From: Streptomyces sp. NWU339
GTDB taxonomy: Bacteria > Actinomycetota > Actinomycetes > Streptomycetales > Streptomycetaceae
Length of the DNA: 64,000 nucleotides
NCBI RefSeq assembly: GCF_003143855.1
Contig: NZ_QFRK01000022.1
Location: 62,001-126,000 of the forward strand
Direction: 5' to 3'
Below the pieces are notes generated by a model. That model had not been told where the DNA came from. It saw only the letters and a program-made list of their open reading frames with translations, and searched no databases. Positions within the stretch are counted from its first letter, which is position 1; each line of letters begins with the position of its first letter. The position numbers and the translations under genes were made by a program. Positions 52,599 to 60,932 of this stretch are shown piece by piece.

Positions 52599-53078
52599 CT
52601 ACGGCAGGAGACCGTCCGCCTCCGTGAACATGGTGTGGGCGATCACCATGAAGCCCACGCACACCGCGATGACCACACCGAGGAAGACGAGCACGCCACC
52701 CGTCCCCGCGGCGAGCTTCCCGCGGGCCGGGGCGTGCGCCGTGGCACGCTCCGGGCTGTCGGCGAGGTAGTACACGGTGACGTGGTCGCCCTCGACGACC
52801 GTCGACGGGCCGTTCGCCTCGTCGAAGCGGATGACGCGCCCCTCTCGGGTCGTGAACTCGTAGACGTGGTGCAGGGTGGTGCGCACGCCGGTGTCCCCCG
52901 CGCCGGTGTCCCCCGCGCCGCCTCTGGTCCTGGTGTAGGTCCGCAGACATCTCCCCTCGGCCGTGAGGCCGTGGTTCCAGGCGCCGCTGATCTGCCTGCT
53001 GCGGCTGATGGTCCTGGCGGCCATGACGGACACGCCGACGATCACGATGACGGGTATGACGTAGAAAAGAGCTTCCAT
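52599..53078 (-). CDS. DUF3592-type membrane protein
   Basis: A 159-residue protein with an N-terminal helix (VIPVIVIVGVSVMAA) and a C-terminal helix (VLVFLGVVIAVCVGFMVI) enclosing a soluble beta domain (HVYEFTTREGRVIRFDEANG; EGDHVTVYYLAD), the layout of DUF3592 proteins. The function is unknown. ATG 53078 has GGGGGAA upstream. A short internal duplication GAGDTG-AGDTG is visible near residue 57. It is a single gene between a LysR remnant and an SDR gene. Confidence 0.8.
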   Translation of the reverse strand: MEALFYVIPVIVIVGVSVMAARTISRSRQISGAWNHGLTAEGRCLRTYTRTRGGAGDTGAGDTGVRTTLHHVYEFTTREGRVIRFDEANGPSTVVEGDHVTVYYLADSPERATAHAPARGKLAAGTGGVLVFLGVVIAVCVGFMVIAHTMFTEADGLLP

Positions 53079-53324
53079 GAGTTCCCCCACCGGTCCTGTC
53101 CGCGCCGGGGACGACCGGCACGGTGGGCGCCCGGTCACGGCGCCCGCAGAAGTGTCACACGGAAGATCCCCGAACCGGGACGGAAAGGTGCGAGCTCTCG
53201 GCTTCATGCCGGCAGACCACCTGGGGACCTCTCGCCTCATGACAGTGGAACCCAATGCCCGTGTCACCCCCGTGTCAGCGGCGGACCCTCACGCACCTTC
53301 CACTTTCTGGTGCCGGGTCAGGCG

Positions 53325-54095
53325 TCAGCCAGCCGCCATGCCCGCGTCGACCGGCAGGGCGTGCCCGGTGACGTGCTTCGACACGTCGGAGGCCAGGTAC
53401 AGGAACGCCTGGGCGACGTCCTCGGGATTGATCAGCACACCGGTCGGGTGCAGCGCGGCCGCCTCCGGTTCGGTGAACATGCCGGCGTTGATCGCCTGGT
53501 CGAGCAGCGCGGTGCGGACGACACCCGGGCACACGGCGTTGATGCGGATGCCCTGCTTGACGTACTCGATGGCCGCCGTGCGCGTCAGCGCGACCACGCC
53601 GCCCTTGGCCGCCGAGTAGTCAGCGATGCCCAGCGGCAGACCGACCAACCCGGCGATGGAAGCCATGTTGACGATCGTGCCCCCGCCCTGGGCCAGCATC
53701 TGGGTGATCTCGGCCTTCATGGACAGCCAGACGCCCTTGAGGTTCACCGAAACCAACTTGTCCCACGTCTCTTCGGTGAGCTCGTGCAGCGGCGCGCCGC
53801 CCTGTTCCTCGATGCCCGCGTTGTTGATCGCGATGTCCAGCCTGCCGTAGGCGGCAACGGTCGCCTGGACCGCCGCCTCGAGGTCGGCCGCCGAGGTGAC
53901 GTCGGCCCGAACGAACTGCGCTTCCCCGCCGTCCTTGGTGATCGTGGCGGCCGTTGCCTTTCCGCCGTCCTCGTTGATGTCGGCGATCACGACCTTGGCG
54001 CCCTGCGCGGCGAACAACTGCGCGATCGCGGCGCCGATGCCCTGCGCCGCACCGGTGATGAGCGCGCTCTTGCCCGCCAGCAATGAATCCACCAT
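53325..54095 (-). CDS. SDR-family oxidoreductase
   Basis: A 256-residue classical short-chain dehydrogenase/reductase. The cofactor motif TGAAQGIG is at 14-21, NNAG near 92, the catalytic Ser in NMASIAGLVG near 143, and YSAAKGG near 157 supplying Tyr and Lys. The acidic residue after the second strand (VVIADINEDG) predicts NAD(H) rather than NADP(H) preference. Substrate is not predictable. ATG 54095 gives MVDSLLAGKSALITG. It stands alone. Confidence 0.9.
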   Translation of the reverse strand: MVDSLLAGKSALITGAAQGIGAAIAQLFAAQGAKVVIADINEDGGKATAATITKDGGEAQFVRADVTSAADLEAAVQATVAAYGRLDIAINNAGIEEQGGAPLHELTEETWDKLVSVNLKGVWLSMKAEITQMLAQGGGTIVNMASIAGLVGLPLGIADYSAAKGGVVALTRTAAIEYVKQGIRINAVCPGVVRTALLDQAINAGMFTEPEAAALHPTGVLINPEDVAQAFLYLASDVSKHVTGHALPVDAGMAAG

Positions 54096-54309
54096 GTGCC
54101 TTCGACTCCTTGTCGGGGACGAGGGGCACCTCGCATACCCCTCTGGAAGGGAAATCCCGGTCAGCGAACCGGACGCGCCACCGACCGGGGGCGCGCGTAT
54201 CCATGAAGGTAACCCCGTCACTGACAGTCTTGTGCCACCAAGTCCGTGCCGTGGCAACAGAGTTGGGACTTTCACGCAAGTCACCGCAGGTCAGGCCAGG
54301 AGGTAACAG

Positions 54310-54882
54310 TCACGCCGGGTAGAGCGTGAACGCCTCCCCGCGCTGAGTACGCACCACAGTGAAGTGGCGCCGGTCGAGCGTGGCGACGCGCAGCGTCTTG
54401 ACCCGCTCGGCGACCGCGACGACCGAGGCGTCGGTGTCGCCCAGCGGAGGGCGACAGCGCGTCGCACTGTTACCCGCACTGCGGCAGGAGGCCCCGCGCT
54501 GCAGCTGGTGGCCGTCGAGGAGGTGGACGCCGCCCTGGCGGGAGGCCCAGAGCACGTCCGTGCGGCTGAAGCTGCCGAGGTGGACCACCACCCGGGTCAG
54601 GCGGTCGACCCCGGGGCGGCCCGTCTCCCGCAGGGGAGCGGGCCCGCTCGCGCCCTCGTCCTCGTCCGCCGTCGCCACCGGGCGGAACGCGACGTCGAGT
54701 TCGCGGCCCCGGCGGTCCCGCGCGTACAGGCGCGGCCGCCCCTCCCTCGCGGTCAGATCGACCACCTGCCAGCCGTCGTGCCGCAGCATGGGTGCGCGAA
54801 AGGGGTTGGGTTCGTTGGGGGCTGGGGTGGTGGGGTGTGGGCTGGGTGTTGGGGTTCGCTCGGTCGGTTGGTCCCGCGTCAA
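54310..54882 (-). CDS. Chimeric ORF with PIN-like C-terminal tail
   Basis: A 190-residue reading frame. The N-terminal 25 residues are Pro/Thr-rich. The middle (WQVVDLTAREGRPRLYARDRRG; LTRVVVHLGSFSRTDVLWA) is an unrecognised domain. The last 45 residues (TDASVVAVAERVKTLRVATLDRRHFTVVR) read like the final strands of a VapC-type PIN toxin, carrying its late Asp but not the rest of the nuclease. The frame therefore seems to join an unrelated gene to a PIN remnant. The ATG sits in a G-rich stretch with no ribosome binding site; expression is doubtful. Confidence 0.45.
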   Translation of the reverse strand: MTRDQPTERTPTPSPHPTTPAPNEPNPFRAPMLRHDGWQVVDLTAREGRPRLYARDRRGRELDVAFRPVATADEDEGASGPAPLRETGRPGVDRLTRVVVHLGSFSRTDVLWASRQGGVHLLDGHQLQRGASCRSAGNSATRCRPPLGDTDASVVAVAERVKTLRVATLDRRHFTVVRTQRGEAFTLYPA

Positions 54883-54986
54883 GTAACTGGCAGGTTTTCG
54901 GGATCTGGAAAGTTGGGGACGAGCGGGTCGGCGGCGCCGGTGTGGACGTCATAGGGCCGGTTCCAGGCCGGCGCCTCGTGTGGTCG

Positions 54987-55055
54987 TGTCGCGCGTCGGA
55001 CTTTGTGGCAGGACCCGCAAGAAACGGGCCCTGCCACAAAGTCTGACGCGCGACA
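54987..55055. repeat. 69-nt near-perfect hairpin (31-bp arms)
   Basis: Arms 54987-55017 and 55025-55055 pair over 31 positions with one G-T wobble and one mismatch, leaving the 7-nt loop CAAGAAA. The core is GACTTTGTGGCAGG with CCTGCCACAAAGTC. No T tract follows. It lies between the chimeric ORF and the membrane protein gene, not directly after a stop codon. Confidence 0.85.
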
Positions 55056-55144
55056 AATACGCCAGGACCATCCGAACGATCATGCAGCGTCACGGTCCAT
55101 TACCGGCAAAGACTCGGTGGCCCGGGCCTCCTCGCCGGCGTCCG

Positions 55145-55879
55145 TCAGCTCTTCTTCCAGAGGGTCACGTCGAGCACCACACGCTCGGGGGAGTGCATCG
55201 CGCCTGAGCCTGCATCTGGCCCAAAGCTCTTCACTTGGAGGAGCGCCACCCCGGCGTCGGTGACTGTGCAGATCAGTGTGCCCGGCTCCACCTGACCCTG
55301 GTTCTCGCTCGGTGCCAGGCTGATGGAGTCCATTCCGGCGCTTTGCGCGGAATCGGCGCAGTCCTCCGGGCCTGTCGGCTCTGAGGAAACGATTCCCCAG
55401 GGGTTGGCGCTACCGAAGGTGCCCCACGCGCAGTTTGTGTAGTAGAAGTCGAGTGGCACTTGCTGACCGTTGTTGGCGGCCTGCGCCTTCATGTCCCTGA
55501 TGTCATCGTCGGAGTAGAACTTGGAGGTTCGCTCCTCGAAGTCGGCATACCAGCTTCCGCTGCAGCCCGGCAGTGAGAGGCCGAGGGGCTTGTGCTCGTA
55601 AACCAGGGAGTAGGTCGTGGGCGCTGCAGCCTCAGCCGATGCGGCAGACGGTGATGAAGGGGAACTTGCAGGCGGTTCCGTGGGCTGGCCCTGGCCGGCC
55701 TCGTTGTGGTCGCGGCCGGCGCAGTCGGCGCCAGTGCTGCAGTTGTTCTGGGTGCCGCCGCCATCGGAGTCTTCCAGGAGCATCACCCCGGAAGTGATCA
55801 ACGCGGCAATGATCGTGGCCGCTCCGCCAATGAGCGTGGCCGCTCCGCCCCCACTGGCAATCCACTGATTCTTGGTCAC
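55145..55879 (-). CDS. Membrane-anchored protein of unknown function
   Basis: A 244-residue protein with one N-terminal transmembrane helix (GGAATIIAALITSGVMLL, about 13-35), a short Cys-containing segment (CSTGADCAGRD), a Pro/Ser/Ala-rich linker and an extracellular domain. That domain starts TYSLVYEHKPLGLSLPGC, has a second Cys in YTNCAWGTFG and a third in GPEDCADSA, and ends in beta-like strands (GTLICTVTDAGVALLQVKSF). The even number of cysteines suggests disulfides outside the cell. I do not recognise the family. A copy of the motif GATGTCACCGGG lies about 190 bp upstream. Confidence 0.75.
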   Translation of the reverse strand: MTKNQWIASGGGAATLIGGAATIIAALITSGVMLLEDSDGGGTQNNCSTGADCAGRDHNEAGQGQPTEPPASSPSSPSAASAEAAAPTTYSLVYEHKPLGLSLPGCSGSWYADFEERTSKFYSDDDIRDMKAQAANNGQQVPLDFYYTNCAWGTFGSANPWGIVSSEPTGPEDCADSAQSAGMDSISLAPSENQGQVEPGTLICTVTDAGVALLQVKSFGPDAGSGAMHSPERVVLDVTLWKKS

Positions 55880-56094
55880 ACTTCGTCCCCGCTGTCGGCT
55901 CTCGATGATCACAAGCATCATCTGTGACGTCAGCACCCTGCCCCTGGTTCCGTGGCCGTTTTGGAACACGCGATGCCTGGAACACGGGGGTGAGCAGGCA
56001 TCGGGACGCGAGCCCGGCCGCGTGTGGCGGGGTGCCGTAACGGTCACATCCGGCGCCCTGATGTCACCGGGGCCGGTGGATGTGGCGATGTTGG

Positions 56095-56868
56095 TCAGAA
56101 CCGCCAGGTCGGGCTGTTCGCGATGTCCAGCAGCGCGTCGGCGTCCAGCGGCGGCTGCTTCGTCGGCTGGTCCGTCCACTGCTGGAGGGCCACGGTCCGG
56201 CCGTCCGTGCGTTTCACCCGTACGTACTGGGACTCACTGCCGGTGGCGGGGAACCGCAGGGTCACCGATTCCGCCCGTGCGCCGTCGGCTAGTTCGACCG
56301 TCTCGCAGTCCTCCCTCGGCGCGACGTCCTCCGGTGCCGGCATACCGGGCCGGGGCGTGATCTTCGGCACCGCGATCTTCGCGCAGAACGGCACGTGGGA
56401 CTCCTTCGCCGTGTACCCCACGCTCCCGGTGAACGTGACCTCGCCGTCACCGTTGTCCCACGTCACGCGGAAGGTCCGGCCCTTGATGTCACCGTCCTGC
56501 GTGGTCGTCCGGCCCTGGGGGAGCAGTGCGACGAGATTGTCGGCAAGCCGCTTGCCGCTCCAGCGCACCGTGTGCTCGATCCCCGGACCGAAGCTGTCGG
56601 GCCTCAGCGGGCCGGCCTCGTCGGTACCGACACCGGCCGGCACCAGCGGGTCGGCGGCAGACACACTCGCTTCCGGACCGGCACCGGGTGCGACCACGGC
56701 CAGTACGACAGCCGCCGCCGCGGCGGTGACGCCCGCGCCGGTGAGCGCGAGACGCCGCCGGGTCCTGACGCGCCGTCCGGCCGCGACCACCGCGTCCACG
56801 GTGGTCCGTACCGGTGGCTCCTCGCCGATCCCGGCCTGCAGCAGGTTCCTGACGTCCTGGTTGCTCAT
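56095..56868 (-). CDS. Putative membrane partner (anti-sigma-like) of the ECF sigma factor
   Basis: A 257-residue protein. The first 40 residues are cytoplasmic (MSNQDVRNLLQAGIGEEPP), one transmembrane helix follows (ALTGAGVTAAAAAVVLAVVAPG, about 41-62), and the rest is an extracellular domain with paired cysteines (PFCAKIAVP and REDCETVEL). No ZAS zinc motif (HxxxCxxC) is present. Its ATG overlaps the sigma-factor stop codon as ATGA, so the two are coupled. The arrangement fits a sensor or anti-sigma factor, but only the context supports this. Confidence 0.75.
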   Translation of the reverse strand: MSNQDVRNLLQAGIGEEPPVRTTVDAVVAAGRRVRTRRRLALTGAGVTAAAAAVVLAVVAPGAGPEASVSAADPLVPAGVGTDEAGPLRPDSFGPGIEHTVRWSGKRLADNLVALLPQGRTTTQDGDIKGRTFRVTWDNGDGEVTFTGSVGYTAKESHVPFCAKIAVPKITPRPGMPAPEDVAPREDCETVELADGARAESVTLRFPATGSESQYVRVKRTDGRTVALQQWTDQPTKQPPLDADALLDIANSPTWRF

Positions 56869-57419
56869 GACAGAGTGACCTTCTCTCGGGTGTGGTGGGT
56901 GGACTTTGCGAGCGTCCCGAGTGCGTCGGGACCGTGGTCGTCGCCCAGGAGGGCCCGCAGACGGGTCAGGGCCCGCGCGGTGTGGCTCTTGACGGTGCCG
57001 ACGGAGCAGCCCATGGCCGCGGCCGTCGCGGCGATGTCCAGGTCGGCCCAGTAGCGCAGGACCACCACGGCACGCTGACGCGCCGGCAGGCCGTCCAGGG
57101 CCGCGCGGACCTGGAGCGCGAGCGCCAGGTCCGCGGCGGGCTCGGCACGGTCGGGAAGGTCCCGGGCGGGATGCTCCCGCCGCCAGCGCCGCCGTGTGTG
57201 GTCGATGCAGGCCCGGGTCAGCACGCGGTGGGCGTACGCCTCCAGGTTCTGTATCCGACGCCGTCGCCCCCACACGGAGTAGAGCTTGGTCAACGCCGTC
57301 TGCGTGATGTCCTCGGCGTGGTGCCAGTCCCCGCACATCAGGTATGCGGTGCGCCGCAGATGCGGCAGCCGCTCCTCGGCGAAACCACGGAAATCCTCCA
57401 GGTCCCCGGTACGCAACAC
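56865..57419 (-). CDS. SigE-family ECF RNA polymerase sigma factor
   Basis: A 184-residue extracytoplasmic-function sigma factor. Region 2 is FAEERLPHLRRTAYLMCGDWHHAEDITQTALTKLY (seen as motifs near 10-45), with YAHRVLTRACIDHTRRRWRREH continuing it, and region 4 has LPARQRAVVVLRYWADLDIAATAAAMGCSVGTVKSHTARAL, a helix-turn-helix. GTG 57419 has GGAGG immediately upstream. A 59-bp nested palindrome lies 50-108 bp upstream of the start. The gene is first in a two-gene unit with a membrane protein. Target promoters are unknown. Confidence 0.9.
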   Translation of the reverse strand: MLRTGDLEDFRGFAEERLPHLRRTAYLMCGDWHHAEDITQTALTKLYSVWGRRRRIQNLEAYAHRVLTRACIDHTRRRWRREHPARDLPDRAEPAADLALALQVRAALDGLPARQRAVVVLRYWADLDIAATAAAMGCSVGTVKSHTARALTRLRALLGDDHGPDALGTLAKSTHHTREKVTLS

Positions 57420-58137
57420 ATGCCCTCCTTTCGCCTCTGACCACACCGACGGAGCGAACCGGCCGGAGGGATGTCACCGGGCGCCGGAAACTTTCCGCGG
57501 GAATTGCCCGGCGTTCCGGTGACATCCTCACGGCCGCACGCCGCGTCGTCCGGGCGAAGGCATGTGAGCAAGCGGCCCTGTGTCCCCCGCCCGGACGGTA
57601 GTGGTGCAGCGGCGTGAGGCGCCGCTACGGTCCGTGACAGGTGCGCGAGGGCAGCGTCCGGCGGCGGGTTGGGCACGAGGAGCCGGCGACGCTCGTGCCC
57701 GCCGGGGTGCCGGCCCCGGCGCCCGGGCCCGGGCGTTCGTCCGGGGCGGGTTGTGTTCCGTGTGGTGCGATGTGTCGGCTTCGTCAGTGCCAGGGGCCGG
57801 CAGTCACCGTCGGCCGCTGCCGGCCGTCTTCCCGCTGGTCACCGTGGAGGCGTGTGACGGTCCGCCGCTGACATGGGCCTCGGATTTCACTGTCATGAGG
57901 CGATAGATCCCCCGGTGGTCTGCTGACACGAATGCCGAGAGATCACACCGGATGCCCCACCGGCGCCCGGGCTGAAGCCGCGTGCACCATGAGTCACACG
58001 ATCGGCCCTTCGCCCACCTGATACGTGGTTGTGACATCCACTTCAAAAACCTGCTGTACTCTCTGGCTTTTTAACGATCTTGTGCGTGCGGGGGCGTACC
58101 GGTCCGTCCGCTTCCCGCGGCCGAAAAAAGGGGCACG
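57420..58137. other. Divergent regulatory spacer between sigma factor and lipoprotein genes
   Basis: A 718-bp gap containing the nested palindrome (57469-57527), a GC-extreme run (57690-57740, CCGGCGCCCGGGCCCGGGCG) and an AT-rich patch (58026-58078) that probably carries the rightward lipoprotein promoter. No coding sequence is convincing. Confidence 0.5.
57469..57527. promoter_or_regulatory. Nested palindrome upstream of the sigma factor gene
   Basis: GGATGTCACCGG (57469-57480) and CCGGTGACATCC (57516-57527) are perfect complements. Inside them CGCCGG pairs with CCGGCG, and the centre holds TTTCCGCGGGAA. The site lies 50-108 bp upstream of the sigma factor start, where an operator or promoter would be expected. 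Confidence 0.55.
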
Positions 58138-59565
58138 ATGAAGACCATGAGACAGGTGGTCGTCACCGCGGTGGCGACCGGGCTCTTGGCGGCCTGTGGC
58201 AGCGGTGGTACGACGGGGGAGAGCGGCTCGGACAGTCCCTCCCCGGAGGTTTCCGCATCCCCGAAGCCGTCGGTGAAAGCACCGGAGGGCTTCGACACCT
58301 CCAAGGGCTGGAGCGCCTCCCTCGACTGGCTCCCGGAGGAGCGCGACGCCAGGGTGGCCTCCTTCCCGCCCGTGGAGGCCGCGCCCCAGGCGGGCGTCGT
58401 CGCCCTCCTCCAGCGCAAGGACAAGGGCTATGTCGTCGAAGCGCGCGACGCGGCCACCGGCACGCTCCGCTGGAGCAGCGCCGTGTGGCAGCCGCCGGCC
58501 CCGGCGGACAGCGGAGGCGAGGTCTCGCTGCCCCGGCTCCTCGTCGTGGACCAGGACGGCCGCGAGTACGTCACCCTCTGGGCCTACGGCGAGGACGAGG
58601 CGGACCCCGATGAAGCTGCCTCCGGTAACCGTGTCTCCCCTGTGGATCCCTCGGATGACGGTGCCTCCGACGACACGGAATCAGGGACGATCTCCCTCGC
58701 CTTCTACGCGGCCGACTCGTCGGGCAAGGACGTCGCCCCCGCCCGCACCGTCGCCATTCCGGCCAGCGCCGGTGCCACCAGCCTCAAGGTCGGTGACGGC
58801 GGAAACGGGGCCGTGGTGGCCTGGGACCGCCCGGGGAGCGTGAACAGCGATTCCGCGTCGATCGACATCTCGGCGGATCGCGTGCAGACGTATGAGAAGC
58901 GCCAGGTGGAACTGCCTCCGGTCTGTGTGAACGAGGGCTGGGAGAACTGCATCGGCGGCAAGGTGGCCGGGCTCTCTCCGGACGGCCCGCTGATGTCGCT
59001 CCACATAGGCGGCTTCGGGGTGGCCGGATCCTGGCTGTCGCGCGATGCCATTCCACCGGGCGTCAACCCGCACAACGCGGACAAGGCCGGCAGCGTGCTC
59101 GAGGTCGTCGGGAACCATGTCATCTCTTCCTGGGGCACCGTCAAGGGCCCGGCGGTCACGGCCGTGCACGGTCTGAAGTCCGGGAAGCTGGAGCTGTCCG
59201 CGGCATGCAGCACGGTGGACGGACCGGAGTACATCCCCGTCCGGACCGCCGCGTCGCCGAACGGCCGCTACATCGTCAAGGGCACCCTCGCCTTCGACTT
59301 CGAGCGGGACCAGGCGTACTGCCTGGACGGCGAGTCGGCGGGCATCCGCCTGCTGTCCGTCGGCGACGACGGTGTCGCCCACGGCTACCGGCAGAGTTCG
59401 GGTACGTCCGGGTACGCACCCGTCTCCTTCTCGCTCGAGACCGGTGAGGTCCAGGCCCTGCCGGAGGGCACCGAGGTCCCGTTCCTGGCGCTGCAGGGCG
59501 TGGGAGGGTTCGTCCTCCCCGCGGACGGCCCCGGGCGGCAGCTCGTCTTCCACCCGCGCCGCTGA
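58138..59565 (+). CDS. Lipoprotein with beta-propeller-like repeats
   Basis: A 475-residue secreted lipoprotein. The signal peptide ends in LLAAC with lipidated Cys20, followed by a Ser/Pro-rich tether to about residue 45. The mature part has blade-like repeats with Trp/Gly spacing (GYVVEARDAATGTLRWSSAVW; TAVHGLKSGKLELSAAC; GYAPVSFSLETGEVQALP) consistent with a PQQ-like beta-propeller, though the classic repeat is weak. Acidic insert near 155-185. Function unknown; surface sensor or scaffold are possibilities. The ATG has AAGGGG upstream; ATG 58147 is a less likely alternative. Confidence 0.85.
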   Translation: MKTMRQVVVTAVATGLLAACGSGGTTGESGSDSPSPEVSASPKPSVKAPEGFDTSKGWSASLDWLPEERDARVASFPPVEAAPQAGVVALLQRKDKGYVVEARDAATGTLRWSSAVWQPPAPADSGGEVSLPRLLVVDQDGREYVTLWAYGEDEADPDEAASGNRVSPVDPSDDGASDDTESGTISLAFYAADSSGKDVAPARTVAIPASAGATSLKVGDGGNGAVVAWDRPGSVNSDSASIDISADRVQTYEKRQVELPPVCVNEGWENCIGGKVAGLSPDGPLMSLHIGGFGVAGSWLSRDAIPPGVNPHNADKAGSVLEVVGNHVISSWGTVKGPAVTAVHGLKSGKLELSAACSTVDGPEYIPVRTAASPNGRYIVKGTLAFDFERDQAYCLDGESAGIRLLSVGDDGVAHGYRQSSGTSGYAPVSFSLETGEVQALPEGTEVPFLALQGVGGFVLPADGPGRQLVFHPRR

Positions 59566-60039
59566 CGGACCCCGGACACGGTGGGACCGACCGGTCCTCC
59601 CGGCTGATCCCCGGTCCTCAGTGTCCGATCCGGGCCTCCCGTTTGTCAGCCAACCGCAAGAGACCGCACCCGCACGGCGATCGGGGCGCGGGCGGTGACG
59701 GCTGCACCCCTGCTGTCGTGCGGGTGCGGTACCGCCGTTCCAGTTTTCTGGAACGGCGGTACGCGATCCGCCTACGCCCATTTTCTCTGTCAAGTCCTGC
59801 GTGTTGAAGCCAGGGGCGTTTCGAAGTGCGATGAGGACCGTGCAGCTGCAAGATCGGTATTGGTGTCACGGGCAGCGCGTCGACCGGGTTGGGGATCCGA
59901 GGTATTGGCCGAGATCATTCTCGCGAACCGCACTGCGGACTGGGGGTGTTGGCGTCGGCTTTGTTCGGTGGACTACGTTGTGGGCATGAATACCGGGACG
60001 GCATTGCGCCACACACGGATTGGTGACCCGGTGCTCTTC
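59566..60039. other. Spacer at the left edge of the mobile-element relic
   Basis: A 474-bp stretch with one strong hairpin (59729-59762) and otherwise no gene-like frame. GC content falls near 59770-59960 relative to its neighbours, consistent with inserted DNA. No transposon terminal repeat could be identified by eye. Confidence 0.45.
59729..59762. terminator. Hairpin with TTTT loop downstream of the lipoprotein gene
   Basis: A perfect 15-bp stem (GTACCGCCGTTCCAG with CTGGAACGGCGGTAC) and TTTT loop, about 165 nt past the lipoprotein stop. It may be a terminator or mark the edge of the inserted element. Confidence 0.65.
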
Positions 60040-60262
60040 TGAGCGCCGTACGGGCCAGTGCGGGTCCGCGTTGCTGGTGATCTGCCTGAGGTTGATCCGG
60101 TCGCGGGTCAGCGGGTTGAGGGGTCCGTAGTCGGCGCCTGGGTCGACGCGGTACAGGGTCGCGCTGCCGGCGTCCGCGAGGCGCGGGGAGAACTGGTGGC
60201 CCAGGAGGCGGAAGAGACGGCCCTGCGCTCCCGAATCTGCCGCGAAGTGACAAGTAGCTCTC
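60040..60262 (-). pseudogene. Tn3-family transposase (tnpA) fragment
   Basis: About 70 codons on the minus strand read GRLFRLLGHQFSPRLADAG, then YRVDPGADYGPLNPLTRDRINLRQI and NADPHW. This matches the conserved Tn3 transposase region in which FxLLGxxFxPRxxD is followed by an ADYGPLN-like segment and a short helix before the W. Nothing on either side continues it: the start is missing and the frame runs into unrelated sequence after NADPHW. It is the best evidence that this region derives from a Tn3-type transposon. Confidence 0.7.
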
Positions 60263-60313
60263 CGTGCCCGATCTGACGATCTGTTGTCATGGCTGCCCGC
60301 GTTCTCCCCCGGG

Positions 60314-60517
60314 TTAGGAGTAGAAGCCCCGGCCGTAGTCCTCGCGTGACACCGTGAAGTCGTCCGGGCGATCCCGGCGGAGCTCTTCGTAGCGTTCGGC
60401 GAAGACGTCCAGCGCCTCGTGGAGGGTGCAGGCGCGTGTCTCACGGATCGCCTTGATGGCGAAGATGATCCGGTGGTTCACGATGTCGCGATCGACGCTC
60501 GCGGGCAGCTGTTCCAT
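60314..60517 (-). CDS. Small hypothetical protein in the recombinase operon
   Basis: A 67-residue protein beginning MEQLPASVDRDIVNHRIIFAIKAIRE and ending ERYEELRRDRPDDFTVSREDYGRGFYS (shown as separate motifs). The composition is balanced and helical, unlike shadow frames, but no domain is recognised. It lies 32 nt after the 102-aa gene on the same strand. The ribosome binding site is weak. It may act with the upstream operon genes. Confidence 0.6.
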   Translation of the reverse strand: MEQLPASVDRDIVNHRIIFAIKAIRETRACTLHEALDVFAERYEELRRDRPDDFTVSREDYGRGFYS

Positions 60518-60549
60518 AAGCCCGACAGAGTATCGACCCGAGCTCGGGG

Positions 60550-60858
60550 TCAGCGGCCTGCGATCTCCCGACGGGCAGCATCCCAGACTTCCTCGAACTC
60601 TTGCGAGGTCAGCTGGTCAGGTTCGTAGTTCTCCCACTGCGACACAGGGAGTTCTGCGGTGACTCCGTACTTCTTCTCGTACTCGGCCAGGTCACCTTCC
60701 TGCTGGGCTCGCTGCCACTCTTCCAGGGAGGCAGCCGCGATCGGGGCCAGCTCAGAACCGTGGAGCTCGACCTGCCGGGTCACCCAGCCTTCGGCATCGA
60801 CCTCGAAGTAGAACCAGGTGGCTTCCTCGTCCCAGTAGCAGCGCATCCACGTCGTCAC
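60550..60858 (-). CDS. Small acidic hypothetical protein in the recombinase operon
   Basis: A 102-residue acidic protein with a Trp/Tyr-rich N-terminus (RCYWDEEATWFYFEVDAEG) and the segments VTRQVELHGSELAPIAAASL, EWQRAQQEGDLAEYEKKYG and WENYEPDQLTSQEFEEVW. The beginning resembles the first strands of small immunity-type or cytoplasmic actinomycete proteins, but I cannot name it. GTG 60858 begins MTTWMRCYWDEE. It is the fourth gene of the leftward operon. Confidence 0.7.
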   Translation of the reverse strand: MTTWMRCYWDEEATWFYFEVDAEGWVTRQVELHGSELAPIAAASLEEWQRAQQEGDLAEYEKKYGVTAELPVSQWENYEPDQLTSQEFEEVWDAARREIAGR

Positions 60859-60932
60859 CGGTCCATGATGACTTCCGCGAGCCAGGCGGCGATATCGCCC
60901 GGAGCTGGCATGAGGGCGTCACCGTCTGCTCC

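Noticed and set aside
57580..57906. Plus-strand frame between the sigma factor and lipoprotein genes
   Set aside because: Low-complexity Arg/Gly/Pro translation, poor codon bias, no ribosome binding site.
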